In this document: positions 1 through 9,269 of the stretch, in pieces
Position numbering within the stretch: position 1 is the stretch's first letter
Layout of the letters: each line of letters opens with the position of its first letter
From: Bacteroidia bacterium
Lineage (GTDB): Bacteria; Bacteroidota; Bacteroidia; J057; JADKCL01
Direction of reading: 5' to 3'
Length of the DNA stretch: 64,000 nucleotides
Assembly: GCA_020635905.1 (NCBI GenBank)
Contig: JACJYV010000004.1
Location: 124,001 to 188,000 of the forward strand
Position numbers and translations under genes: made by a program
Notes under the pieces: generated by a model
The model's database searches: none
The model's input: the letters and a program-made list of their open reading frames with translations, nothing else
Told to the model about the DNA's origin: nothing

Positions 1-1938
1 CACAGCTGGCGTCCCGATGGATTGCTGCCCTGTCGCCTGCTTCAGGCGACCGATCTGGCCGAACTTGTCGATAATCAGTTTGCCCGGGTACGGCAGGAAA
101 TACACCTGTTGCCCGCCGGAACGGCGGGGCACAGCCAGAGCACGGGCCGCCCCTGGAACCCCTTTCGCATGGACTGGCGGGTGGAGCTTTACCCCCTCGA
201 AGACAAGGCCAACCTGCAATCTGCCGACCGCAACTACGATCCTCAGTTCCTCAATGCCAATTTTGAACTGAGTCACCATGACTCCGAACTGAGGCTGAAA
301 ACCGGAAAGGGCCGGGTATCCCGCTCCAACGTGAACATTTACCAGGGCAGTACCCTGCTCAGTTTCGATGCCCACGGGGCCCTGCTGGAAAAGCTGTCCG
401 AATTCATCCTCCGCAGCCTCAAATCTGAAACTGAATTTTCCTACCTCACTGCCACCAACCTGGCCGAAAAGATCGGGGAGATCAGCGCAGCTTATGGACA
501 GCGCAGCGAGCGATCCGTGGCGGTGGAGGAAGCCCTCAAAGCCTATGCGGAACTGCTTCATTTTGGCGGACTTTCCCAGTCTCTGGGAGGCTTCAACGAA
601 GCTCTGATCATGCAAAAGCAGACCATGCTGCTGCCCATCCACGATCCCCTGGCCTTCCCCGATTACCAGGCATTTACCGATGAAAAAGTAAGGCAAACGG
701 TCCGTGACCAGGCCACCAGCGCCCCCGAGCCCTTCAGCGACTTCAATCCCATCCGGGCGGGGGTGCTCAAACTCACTGCCCTGCGGCTGGTGGATACCTT
801 CGGGCTGCACCGCGACCTGGATTGCAGCGCAGTGCAAACTCCCGAAACCATGAAGGTGCCCGATGCGCCCCGGCTGGCCCTGTTGCCGCCCCGGCTGGCT
901 CAGCCCGCCCGCCTGAATTTCAACTGGCTGTCTGCCCAACACGGCCTGCCCCTGCTCGACGAACATCCCGCAGGATCGCCCGTTTCGGGCTGGTTTCTCC
1001 ACAATCATTTCGATGAAAGCCTGTTTGTCTATGACCAGGAAGGCAAATACCTGGGCTCCATCGACCGGGATTGTCAATGGAATTCCCCTCCGGGCGCCCT
1101 TGCTCTGGAACCTGCAGATGCCATCGGGGATGCATGCCTGCTCCGCACGGTGCAATACCTCCTCGGTCATGGTTCCACCTTTTTGGGCACCTTCATCAAG
1201 GCCATTGACAAGGCAGCTTCCACCATTTATCCGGATAGCTTTGAACAACACCTGGACCTGGCTCTGCTGATCGGGCGGCCGGTGGCCCTGGTCAAAGCCA
1301 ACCTTTCCCTCGAACTGAAGGGAAATCCGGCGGTGCGCAACGACTGGCAGGCCTTCCGGCAGGATATGAAACGCAATTCCCGCCGCCACGACCACTTTAC
1401 CCAGGTCAGGGTGCCGGTGCAACTGGGCCGCCGCAGGCAGTTCAGCGACGGACTGATTGCCTGGTGGAACGAAGATGCCGGGGAGGATCTGCAGATGAAT
1501 TTCCGGGGATCGGGCATGATCTGCGCCCGCAAAACGGAATCTCCTGCTCCCGACCAACCTGCCCTGGACCTTTCCCTGGCCGATCCGGGCCTGACCCTGA
1601 CCCTGCTGGTGGATCCCCGGGCGCCGGTGCATGCCACCTGCGGGGTACTGCCTGCCAAAAGCATTGGCTTACCCAAACACCACATTTCGCGGGTGCTCAA
1701 AAGCATGGAAATGACCTTCCTGACTCACCCCGTAATGAGCCTGGGCGACAAACTGCCCCTGCCGCTGCCCGACCTGAACGGCTATGCCTGGAACTGGGAA
1801 GAAAAGCGCGGGGCCGGATGGTCAGCAGAAATGCAGCTCGCCCTGCCCGCCCAACAGGAAATATTTTCCGGAAAATCAGCCATCCGCGAAGGCTGGCTCC
1901 GACTCTCACAAGCAAAAATCGAAACCCCCATAAAATAA
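1..1938 (+). CDS. Unrecognised large protein, C-terminal part (5' truncated by window edge)
   Basis: The frame is open from base 1, so the gene begins upstream of the window; the TTG at 22 is merely the first possible start codon inside it. About 645 residues are visible. There is no signal peptide or membrane segment in this part. It is rich in Leu, Pro, Asp and Trp and contains a globular-looking stretch around residues 305-360 (FNWLSAQHGLP, SGWFLHNHFDESLFVYD). I recognise no domain. It ends 8 bases before the LamG/S74 gene at 1947, so the two are almost certainly co-transcribed. The partner's tail-fibre-like build suggests a surface or injection-apparatus locus extending to the left, but that is inference only. 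Confidence 0.75.
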   Translation, partial: HSWRPDGLLPCRLLQATDLAELVDNQFARVRQEIHLLPAGTAGHSQSTGRPWNPFRMDWRVELYPLEDKANLQSADRNYDPQFLNANFELSHHDSELRLKTGKGRVSRSNVNIYQGSTLLSFDAHGALLEKLSEFILRSLKSETEFSYLTATNLAEKIGEISAAYGQRSERSVAVEEALKAYAELLHFGGLSQSLGGFNEALIMQKQTMLLPIHDPLAFPDYQAFTDEKVRQTVRDQATSAPEPFSDFNPIRAGVLKLTALRLVDTFGLHRDLDCSAVQTPETMKVPDAPRLALLPPRLAQPARLNFNWLSAQHGLPLLDEHPAGSPVSGWFLHNHFDESLFVYDQEGKYLGSIDRDCQWNSPPGALALEPADAIGDACLLRTVQYLLGHGSTFLGTFIKAIDKAASTIYPDSFEQHLDLALLIGRPVALVKANLSLELKGNPAVRNDWQAFRQDMKRNSRRHDHFTQVRVPVQLGRRRQFSDGLIAWWNEDAGEDLQMNFRGSGMICARKTESPAPDQPALDLSLADPGLTLTLLVDPRAPVHATCGVLPAKSIGLPKHHISRVLKSMEMTFLTHPVMSLGDKLPLPLPDLNGYAWNWEEKRGAGWSAEMQLALPAQQEIFSGKSAIREGWLRLSQAKIETPIK

Positions 1939-1946
1939 TTTAAGCC

Positions 1947-4900
1947 ATGAATAATAACGCAACCATTCTGCATCTCAAACTCGACGAGATCAGTCAGCAA
2001 AAAGTCAAAGACAGCATTTCCAATAAATTCTCCGGTGAGGTGGTGGGAGATCCCTCCATTGTGCCCGACGACCATTTCGGGGCCTGCCTGCGCCTCAACG
2101 GTGACTCGGATTACATCCAGGTGCCACCCAGCGACAGCTATAATTTTGAAACCGGAAGTTTTACTGTGTATTTCTGGGTGCGCATCAATGAATCGGTGGA
2201 TGTATCCACGGAAATGTGCATGGTGCTCAGCAATTACGGACGGGGCGGCTCTGACTCCCGGCCCGACCTGTACCAGGCCTATTTCCAGGCCGGTACGCGC
2301 AAGCTTACCTTTGAGATCCGCGACAGCGACAATAAAAGCCAGGCCATGACCACCCAGAGCGCCTTTATCCCCGGCACCTGGTATGGGGTATCCTATACCC
2401 GCAATGTGGATACTGGCCGCATCTCCCTGGCCGTCAATAATGTGGTGGAGGCCGAAAAAGACCTGGAAGCCACCGGCGTCATCTCACCCGGGCATGCCCT
2501 GCTGGTGGGCGGTCGCGAAAAATACCAGGGCGAGGGCATTGACTACCGCTTCAACGGCAGTGTGGCCAATGTGCGCCTCATGCGTTCCGCCCTGGCCGCT
2601 TCGGAGATCGCCCTGCTGCTGGATGCCGACCAGACTTCCCATGCCTCCTTCAAGCGCACCCATCCCCTCGATTTTAGTCTGCGCAACCGAAACGACGAGG
2701 AAGTGCTTTACATCGAGCGGGAGGAAGAGGGCTACGACATGGTGCTGCGCATCCGCAATGTGGGCGAGCGCAGCTTGGTGCTCCCTGCCGTATCCGCCAC
2801 CCAGGCCGGACCTGAGGCTCACCATTTTCAGCTCATGTTCAGGCCGGGCGTGATTGAGGAGGAAGTGATCCGCCAGCTTTCCCTCAAGGAAAGCGACTGG
2901 ATTCTCGGCTCTCAGCAACATCCTGACGGCACCCTTTCCCTTTATTTCCTCCTGCCAGCCGGTACCTCCCTGGAGGCCGGGGCCAGCCTTTACCTCACCC
3001 TGCAGCAGGTCAATGCGGCCCAGGGCGGAGGCAGCCGCAGCACCAAGGTGGAGCTCAGTTTTCGTCAGCTTTACTTTGCGGGGGAGGCCAATTTTCCCTT
3101 CGACGGCTACCGGGTCAGTCACCTCGACATCATCAGCCATTATGGTAAGGCCAGCCTGCCCCTCATGGTGAGTATTGTGGGCTCGGATACGGTGCTCAAC
3201 GACAGCGTGGCTGGTGATGCCAGCACTGATACCGCTACCTCCATTACCCTGAGATTTGTGAATATGGCCTCCCAGTCTGAGGAGGATGCAGAGTCGGGAG
3301 TGATTCCCTTCAGCATTTCCTCGGCAGCGCCGGAAGGTCGCACCCGTTTTTCCCTGCTTTTCGATCACCAGGGCGACACCGGCCTGGCCAAACTGGAGGA
3401 ATTGAGGGAAATCAATGTGAATGTGGTGAAGCAGGATGAGGTGATCTGGTGTGCGGTGGCCCCGCCCCGCGACCAGGGCGCCAATCTGGTGTACGAACTC
3501 GAACCCCTGATCGAACAACTGCGGCCCGGGCAGGCGGTGGAGTTGCGCCTCGACAATATCAAGACCACCAAGTCTTCGGGCCTGTCCAACCTGTATGTGC
3601 TGTGGGAGAATATTCCCGGCTATAACGACGGCTATGAGATCCTGAGCATCGAGAAAACCCCTATTGTACACCGCCATGTGGGAAGCACCGGCAAGAAAAA
3701 CGTGGGGATCGGCATCATGCCCGACGCCAACGCCCGCCTCAAGGTGGGGGGCGATCTGCAGGTGTTGGGGAATCTGGCCCTCACCGGCGGCAGCCGCTGG
3801 ATCGGACCGGCCAAAGGAAAGGGCATTACCATTGCAGAGTCCGGCCAGGTGGGAATTGGAACGGAGAGCCCCGACGAGGTACTGGTGGTGGCCAATAGCA
3901 GCAGTTCCACCAAACTTTCGGGCGACCGTCTCATCTTCAACCGGGATGGTTCCGGCTACTTCGATAAGTATGGTAATGGAGGAATGATTTTCCGGTTGGG
4001 GAGTGAACATAAAACCCACCTCAGCATTGCCACCGATGGAGTGACGGTAAGCGAGGCCCTCAAAGTACAGGGAGCGCTGACCGCGGAAAAAAGCGTGACC
4101 GTGAATGGGGCTCTTGCCGTAAGCGGTCTGACCGAGGCCAAAGGCGGACTCACCGTAACTGGCAGCACCCAGGCTCTTGGAAGCCTCACCATAGGGGGCG
4201 ATACCCTGGCCAAAGGGGCCTTCACGGTGGAAGGAGCGGCCCAGGCCAAGGGCAGCCTCACGGTACAGGGCAGCCTGCAGGCCCAGGGAGGTCTGACCGT
4301 TGAGAAATACATTGATAACAAGGGGAGTCTGTCCGTGGCTGGAACGACGACTACTACCGGCCTGCTTACCCTGAAGGGAGGTCTGGATTCTTATGACCAC
4401 ATCAAGGTCTCCAGTGGCTCTCTCCTGCTGAAGGACGATTACAATGTTGCCTGGGGCGAGACCCAGGCCACGCGCATCAACGGCAGCCAGAGTCGTGACA
4501 ATATCCTTTTCGTGGTGGCGAATAAACAGATGATGGCGGTAGAGAAATCGGCGGTGCAGATCGAAACCGACCTTTATGTGAAGGGCAATATCTATGTGCA
4601 AAACCCCAGCACCACCGGCTCGGGCGGCAGCGGGGTCAAGGACGGGGAGTGGTACCGCCTCAGCACCGACAAATCGGTCAGCCGCAATAACTGGTCGACC
4701 ACCGAGTGGAAAAATCTCTCCGACGCCCGCCTCAAAACCGCGGTGCAGCCCCTCGACCCTGTGTTGGGCCGGGTGATGCAACTGCGTCCGGTCAGCTACC
4801 GCTGGTCGGAGCAGGGACTGGCCCTCAATGCCTCCGACCGCAATTGCCAACCCGCTGAACTCGACCGCACCCACCGGGGATTCATCGCCCAGGAACTGGA

Positions 4901-5072
4901 AAATACCTATCCCGAGTGGGTCGGCACCCGCGACGACGGATTCCGGGCCATCAACCTCGACGAGTTGCCCGCGGTGGCCATCCAGGCCATCCGCGAACTG
5001 AAGCTGGAAAAGGATCGGGAAATCGAGGAGTTGAGGGCGGAGCTTGCCCGGCTGAATCCAACCACTAACTAA
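1947..5072 (+). CDS. LamG-domain, tail-fibre-like protein with S74 intramolecular chaperone C-terminus
   Basis: This 1041-residue protein starts with a concanavalin-like LamG domain (residues ~5-230, with DDHFGACLRLNGDSDYIQVP and a closing FNGSVANVRLMRSAL strand). A beta-rich middle follows. From about residue 570 it has the KNVGIGIMPDANARLKVGGDLQV pattern seen in fibre proteins. At residues ~700-810 there is a run of 10-12-residue degenerate repeats of the type G-x-LTV-x-G-x-x-x-A-K-G, probably a beta-helical shaft. Residues ~915-1025 form a Peptidase_S74/endosialidase-chaperone domain (NLSDARLKTAV, then LRPVSYRW, GFIAQELE and INLDELPAVAIQAIREL), ending in a coiled coil (ELKLEKDREIEELRAEL). 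S74 domains drive trimerisation of fibres and may cleave themselves off. There is no signal peptide. A hairpin terminator follows at 5154. Confidence 0.85.
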   Translation: MNNNATILHLKLDEISQQKVKDSISNKFSGEVVGDPSIVPDDHFGACLRLNGDSDYIQVPPSDSYNFETGSFTVYFWVRINESVDVSTEMCMVLSNYGRGGSDSRPDLYQAYFQAGTRKLTFEIRDSDNKSQAMTTQSAFIPGTWYGVSYTRNVDTGRISLAVNNVVEAEKDLEATGVISPGHALLVGGREKYQGEGIDYRFNGSVANVRLMRSALAASEIALLLDADQTSHASFKRTHPLDFSLRNRNDEEVLYIEREEEGYDMVLRIRNVGERSLVLPAVSATQAGPEAHHFQLMFRPGVIEEEVIRQLSLKESDWILGSQQHPDGTLSLYFLLPAGTSLEAGASLYLTLQQVNAAQGGGSRSTKVELSFRQLYFAGEANFPFDGYRVSHLDIISHYGKASLPLMVSIVGSDTVLNDSVAGDASTDTATSITLRFVNMASQSEEDAESGVIPFSISSAAPEGRTRFSLLFDHQGDTGLAKLEELREINVNVVKQDEVIWCAVAPPRDQGANLVYELEPLIEQLRPGQAVELRLDNIKTTKSSGLSNLYVLWENIPGYNDGYEILSIEKTPIVHRHVGSTGKKNVGIGIMPDANARLKVGGDLQVLGNLALTGGSRWIGPAKGKGITIAESGQVGIGTESPDEVLVVANSSSSTKLSGDRLIFNRDGSGYFDKYGNGGMIFRLGSEHKTHLSIATDGVTVSEALKVQGALTAEKSVTVNGALAVSGLTEAKGGLTVTGSTQALGSLTIGGDTLAKGAFTVEGAAQAKGSLTVQGSLQAQGGLTVEKYIDNKGSLSVAGTTTTTGLLTLKGGLDSYDHIKVSSGSLLLKDDYNVAWGETQATRINGSQSRDNILFVVANKQMMAVEKSAVQIETDLYVKGNIYVQNPSTTGSGGSGVKDGEWYRLSTDKSVSRNNWSTTEWKNLSDARLKTAVQPLDPVLGRVMQLRPVSYRWSEQGLALNASDRNCQPAELDRTHRGFIAQELENTYPEWVGTRDDGFRAINLDELPAVAIQAIRELKLEKDREIEELRAELARLNPTTN

Positions 5073-5153
5073 GGTTTTTTTTGAACCACTAAACACTCTT
5101 CCCCGGCCCGGATGGGCCGGGGGCAGGGGTAAACTCACCCCGGCCCGAAGGGC

Positions 5154-5193
5154 ATCCCCTCTCTGCATGTGTCGGCAAAGAGGGGATTTTTTT
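5154..5193 (+). terminator. Rho-independent terminator after the LamG/S74 gene
   Basis: ATCCCCTCT at 5154-5162 pairs with AGAGGGGAT at 5179-5187 and is followed by a run of T to 5193. A second G+C-rich hairpin (CCCCGGCCC at 5101-5109 with GGGCCGGGG at 5114-5122) lies between it and the stop codon at 5072. Confidence 0.75.
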
Positions 5194-5264
5194 GGGGCAC
5201 TGGCGTGGCATTTTGGGAAACATACGCAGGGGATATTCTCTGCCTGGATGCGCAGGCAGGCACC

Positions 5265-5580
5265 CGTACAGACGCGATTTATCGCGTCTCAAAGAGCCAT
5301 CTCCTCAATTTCATTGAGTTGGGTATTTCCTGAAATAATTCGACCCCTTCACTTCGTGACTCCTGCGGAGCCGGGGTCGTGGATGGGGGAGGATGCATCA
5401 TTCTACCATAATATGACCCTTCCAGGGTCACTTCCAGCATGTTCCATGCTGCAAAATATCCATAATCTCGGTCCCCCTCTTTGCCGTTGTCGGCAGAGAG
5501 GGGGCAGCGCTTGCGCGGGGGTGAGTTTGTCCCCTCCGCGGGCGGACATCCCTGCCGCTAAATCCCTTGCTTCCCCGCGG
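5265..5580. repeat. REP-like hairpin relics in non-coding DNA
   Basis: No credible gene is present here. The stretch holds several short hairpins of the kind scattered in Bacteroidota intergenic DNA: AGACGCGAT paired with ATCGCGTCT near 5269-5289, TGACCCT-TCC-AGGGTCA at 5414-5430, AGCATG-TTC-CATGCT at 5436-5450, and CCCCTCT/AGAGGGG near 5473-5502. They look like remnants of REP-type elements mobilised by RAYT-like transposases elsewhere in a genome. No transposase gene is in the window. Confidence 0.5.
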
Positions 5581-5664
5581 GTATTTATTCCCGCCCTCAG
5601 ATTTTACCCGGATTTACCCCCAAACTACTTGTCAAAAACGGCCTCATTTGGCTCAGAAAGCCCA

Positions 5665-6372
5665 AAGCTACATTGGGGGTAGCTCTGAGATAGGTTGGGG
5701 GTAGCTCTGAGCTAGGTTGAGGGTACCTCTGAGCTACCCTCGGGGTGCCTCCGAGCTACCCTTGGGGTACCTTCGAGCTACCCTTGGGGTACCTTCGAGC
5801 TACCCTCGGGGTACCTCTGAGCTACCCTTGAGGTACCTTCGAGCTACCCTCGGGGTACCTCTGAGCTACCCTTGAGGTACCTTCGAGCTACCCTTGGGGT
5901 ACCCCTGAGCTACCCTTGGGGCACCTCTGAGCTACCCTTGGGATACCTCTGAGCTACCCTCGGGGTACCTTCGAGCTACCCTTGGGGTACCTCTGAGCTA
6001 CCCTTGGGGTGCCCTGAGCCACCCCCTTGAGGTACCTTTGAGCCACCCTCAGGGTGCACCCCTGAGCTACCCTTGGGGTACCTCCTGAGCCTCCTTGGGG
6101 TACCTTCAGAGCCACCCTTGGGGTACCTTCGAGCTACCCTTGGGGTACCTCTGAGCTACCCTGGAGGTACCTTTGAGCTACCCTTAGGGTACCCCTGAGG
6201 CTACCCTTGGGGTACCTCTGAGCTACCCTGGAGGTACCTTTGAGCTACCCTTAGGGTACCCCTGAGTTACCCTTGGGGTACCTCAGAGCTACCCTGGAGG
6301 TACCTCTGAGCTACCCTGGAGGTACCCCTGAGCTACCTTAGGGGTACCCCTAAGGGTACCCTGAGGGTACCT
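5665..6372. repeat. 22-bp tandem repeat array, about 32 degenerate copies
   Basis: The unit is close to GAGCTACCCTTGGGGTACCT plus CT or TC (22 bp). Most of the array keeps an exact 22-bp register; a few units near 6010-6100 and 6190 gain or lose one or two bases. Each unit is an imperfect dyad: GAGCTACCC on one side and GGGTACCTC on the other, so each can form a small hairpin, and nearly all carry the 6-bp palindrome GGTACC. Copies vary mainly at the loop and at the CT/TC dinucleotide. Because 22 is not a multiple of 3 the array is not a coding repeat. The first units are the most divergent (AGATAGGTT variants). No spacers are present, so it is not a CRISPR. Confidence 0.95.
6336..6355. repeat. 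Perfect 20-bp palindrome at the right end of the tandem array
   Basis: CCTTAGGGGTACCCCTAAGG equals its own reverse complement. It is a symmetrised version of the array unit, at the boundary with unique sequence, and is followed by two shorter GGGTACC units. Confidence 0.9.
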
Positions 6373-6627
6373 TTTTGGTTCTGACACGCAACCTTGCGAC
6401 ATGGCCTGTTTGAGGGGCAATTTCGAATGGATGAGCATTTCAAACCGATATACAAGAGATTCTTTTTTCTGTAAAATAGGCAAAATTCTGCTGCACCTCT
6501 TTTTACAAAGTGTCGTAAATTGAGTTACAACCCTCCTGAAATGGGGATGCTCCAACCACCGACCCGTCTCTGTTTTCAATGAACAATTTTCCCGGCATTG
6601 GTCTTTGGGAATGCTAAGGTAAAATCT

Positions 6628-6768
6628 ATTGAAACCGTCCGGCTTGGCGTCTTCCGAATACTTTCGGAACCACCCCAACCCACGTAATCGGGGCCCAAAA
6701 ATCTTGGCGATCTATGCGATACTTATCATCTTAGGCTGATTTCCAACTAAGTTTACGCGCATGCGAAA
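6628..6768. repeat. Dispersed intergenic repeat family B, copy 1
   Basis: This stretch matches 49145-49322 over most of its length and 20622-20700 over part. Shared blocks in order are: AAACCGT..CTTGGCGT, CGAA...CTTTCGG, CCACCCCAACCCACG, CCCAAAAATCTTGGCG, GCGATACTTATCATCTTAGGCTG and CCAACTAAGTT.ACGC, ending with GCGAAAGC. It has no obvious coding capacity. The reverse-strand open frame 6289-6678 runs through it and into the tandem array and is judged spurious. Confidence 0.75.
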
Positions 6769-6783
6769 GCTATCCCAATTCCC

Positions 6784-9210
6784 TCATTTCACCCTGAATT
6801 CCAGGGGCACCACCAAGCGCAGGCTGATGTTGCGGCCCATATTAAAGACTCCCGTGCGGCCGGTGAGCAGATTGACCGGGGCGTATTTGAGGCGGCTGAG
6901 GTGGCTTTGGTAGCTGGCGTCGAGCAGATTGGAAGCCGCAATAGAAAAGGAAAAGAGCTTGCGGCCGCTGCGGGTGGTGAGGTCTGCACCCAGGGCCGCA
7001 TTGAGCAGGGCATAGCCGGGGGTGGCGGTTTCGGTGCCATACGCGCTGTAGAAGCGGTTTTGGGCCAGGGTCCAGGCCACATCCACCTTGAAAAAGGCGG
7101 AGCGAAGGCACTTGCCTACCTTGTCGAAGTCGGCCCGCAGTTCAGAGCGCAGGCGGGGTGCCGGGGTAAAGGGCAGGAAGCGGGTGCTGTCTGGTTGCCC
7201 GGCCAGGTTGGCATTGACAAAGGCAAAGGAATTTTCGATGTGGAGCCAGTCGAGAGGGTGGGGGTGAAGGTCCACCGCGAGTTCGCCCCCCAGCAGATTG
7301 GCCCGGCCCTGCACAAATTTGAAGGTGGGGGCCGGATCGCCGGGATCGCTGATGCTGTCGCCCCCGGTGACGCTGCGAAGCTTTTCGGCAAAGATAAAAT
7401 TCTGAATGGAATTGTCGAAAAGAGACAGTTCGATGGACAGGTGCTCGGTATTCACGATCAGTCCGGCGTCGGTTTGCAGGCTGGTCTCGGGCCGCAGGTC
7501 GGGGTCGCCTACCTCATAGCGAAAGGTGCCCTCGTGGCGGCCATTGGAGGCCAGTTCGGCCAGGTTGGGCGAGCGAAAGCCGCGCGCCAGGTTGAGTTTG
7601 AGGGTCAGGACCTCGTTGAGGCTATAGCTGCCGCCCAGGCTGGCCGATACATTATTGAAATTGCGCTCAAAACCGGCAAACTTCAAGCTGGCTGTGCTGT
7701 CAGTGACCCCGGTGGGAGCCCCGTCTCCATCGAGCCAGAGGGTCTGGGAGGCAATGCCGCGGTGATCGAAACGGACACCTCCGGCCAGGTGCAGGCGGTC
7801 GAAGCTTTTTTGGGTGAAAGCAAAAATACCCCCGTCCCAGAGACTGTACTGGGGGATTAGAAATTCCTCCCCCCGGTTTTGGTTGGATTGCCACATACCG
7901 TTAAGGCCAGTCGAGGTCTGCCAGCCTTTGTAGTCGGGAAAGCGAAAGCGGACATTATAATTGAGGGTATTGAGCAGAAAGTATAATTCTGTGGCAGAAG
8001 GATCGAAGGGATCGCCAAATTCCCGTCTCCGGTTTTGCTGGAAGGCCACCATGAAGGATAGGAGGGAGTTTTTGATGAATACCTGATTTTCCGTGCCGAT
8101 GCGCAGGTGGTTGATCATTTGGCGGGGGATGCCGATGGTGTAACCGCTGAGGTCGGCCGGGGTGACAGTGACCTCGTCGAGGGTGCTGTCGTTGACCACC
8201 AGGGGCCGCACAAAATTACCCAGGCTGTCGCGCTCTCCTTCGGGCAGGGCCATGGTTTGGTTGAAGCTGCTGGCAAAAAGGCGGGTAAAGCCCCATTTGC
8301 GGTGCAGGTCGGCATTGCCATTGAAATTGAGCTCTTCAAATCCGGAATTATACACCTTGCCGTCAAGTGCATTCTGGAAATTTCCGGCCCGTTTGCTGCT
8401 GACCCGTCCCAGCCAGTGTACTTCGCCCAGGCTGCCCGCCGTGCTGGCCGAGTAGCCCTGCAGGTGGTTATTGGTCTGATAATTGCCCATAAGTTCGGCG
8501 GTGATGGTGCCCTCCTCCACGGGTTTGGGAGCCAGAAAATTGATGACTCCGGCCATGGCATCCGAGCCGTACATGAGGCTGCCCGGCCCTTTGATGATCT
8601 CCACCCGGTTGACCGAGTACTGGTCGATCTCGGTGCCGTGCTCGTCGCCCCATTGCTGGCCCTCCTGGCGTACATTATTATTGAGCACCACCACCCGGTT
8701 GAAGCCCAGGCCGCGGATCACCGGTTTGGATATGCCGCTCCCGGTAGTGATCTGGGAGATGCCCGGTTGTTGGGCAATGGCGTCGATCACATTGGTGGAG
8801 GGGCTTTCGATGCCGGAGAGGTTATTGATTACGATGGTCGGCACCGGATTCACCTGCCGGGTTACAGAGCCGGTGTTGCCGGTGATCACCACATCGCCCA
8901 TTTCGGTCACAGAGTAGCTGAGTTCGAGGTCGAGGTGGGTTTCGCCCTCCAGGGTGATTTTGGCCAGTTTGCGGGAATAGCCGGTCAGGTCGGCCTCCAC
9001 CAGAAAGGTGCCGCGGGGCAGGTTTTTGATTTCGTACTTCCCGTCTCCGTCCACGGTAGCCCCCACATGCAGGTCGGGAAAGTAAACCGTGGTACCAGGC
9101 AGGGTTTCGCCTGATTCGCTGTCGGTCACAGTGCCACTCAGCGAGTTTTGGGCGGAGGCAGACCAGGCCATGAGCAGCATCGTCCACACTCCAAGCAAAA
9201 AATATTTCAT
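6784..9210 (-). CDS. TonB-dependent outer-membrane receptor
   Basis: The 808-residue protein has a signal peptide (residues 1-20, ending WSASAQ) and a carboxypeptidase-regulatory-like domain (22-105, LSGTVTDSESGETLPGTTVYF). A plug domain follows (about 115-225, with GISKPVIRGLGFNRVVVLNN and VEIIKGPGSLMYGSDAMAGVINF), then a 22-strand beta-barrel to the end (RGFRSPNLAELASNG, DLRPETS). It imports a ligand across the outer membrane using TonB energy. The 59-bp gap to the upstream His/Cys-rich protein indicates one operon. That neighbour, and the short-loop barrel of the CirA/BtuB-like type, point to a metal or metal complex such as copper or zinc. The substrate is inference. Confidence 0.9.
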   Translation of the reverse strand: MKYFLLGVWTMLLMAWSASAQNSLSGTVTDSESGETLPGTTVYFPDLHVGATVDGDGKYEIKNLPRGTFLVEADLTGYSRKLAKITLEGETHLDLELSYSVTEMGDVVITGNTGSVTRQVNPVPTIVINNLSGIESPSTNVIDAIAQQPGISQITTGSGISKPVIRGLGFNRVVVLNNNVRQEGQQWGDEHGTEIDQYSVNRVEIIKGPGSLMYGSDAMAGVINFLAPKPVEEGTITAELMGNYQTNNHLQGYSASTAGSLGEVHWLGRVSSKRAGNFQNALDGKVYNSGFEELNFNGNADLHRKWGFTRLFASSFNQTMALPEGERDSLGNFVRPLVVNDSTLDEVTVTPADLSGYTIGIPRQMINHLRIGTENQVFIKNSLLSFMVAFQQNRRREFGDPFDPSATELYFLLNTLNYNVRFRFPDYKGWQTSTGLNGMWQSNQNRGEEFLIPQYSLWDGGIFAFTQKSFDRLHLAGGVRFDHRGIASQTLWLDGDGAPTGVTDSTASLKFAGFERNFNNVSASLGGSYSLNEVLTLKLNLARGFRSPNLAELASNGRHEGTFRYEVGDPDLRPETSLQTDAGLIVNTEHLSIELSLFDNSIQNFIFAEKLRSVTGGDSISDPGDPAPTFKFVQGRANLLGGELAVDLHPHPLDWLHIENSFAFVNANLAGQPDSTRFLPFTPAPRLRSELRADFDKVGKCLRSAFFKVDVAWTLAQNRFYSAYGTETATPGYALLNAALGADLTTRSGRKLFSFSIAASNLLDASYQSHLSRLKYAPVNLLTGRTGVFNMGRNISLRLVVPLEFRVK

Positions 9211-9269
9211 GGGATTGAATTTTGGTGATATTTCAACAGATAAGGAACCCTGGAGCCCGGGGGGCAGGG

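Noticed and set aside
2484..5168. 894-residue minus-strand open frame
   Set aside because: It is the antisense of the LamG/S74 gene. The sense product has clear domains, while the antisense one is His/Gly/Leu-rich nonsense caused by G+C-rich codons.
5167..5682. 171-residue plus-strand frame after the first terminator
   Set aside because: Runs through REP-like hairpins and into the tandem array; no coding signal.
5665..6372. Possible CRISPR array
   Set aside because: Units are contiguous 22-mers with no unique spacers, and no cas genes are in the window.
6289..6678. 129-residue minus-strand frame next to the tandem array
   Set aside because: Its start lies in a family B repeat and its C-terminal third is translated 22-bp array; no homologous-looking motif and unlike local codon use.
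8107..9114. 335-residue plus-strand frame inside the TonB receptor
   Set aside because: Antisense to the plug domain; composition is typical of shadow frames.
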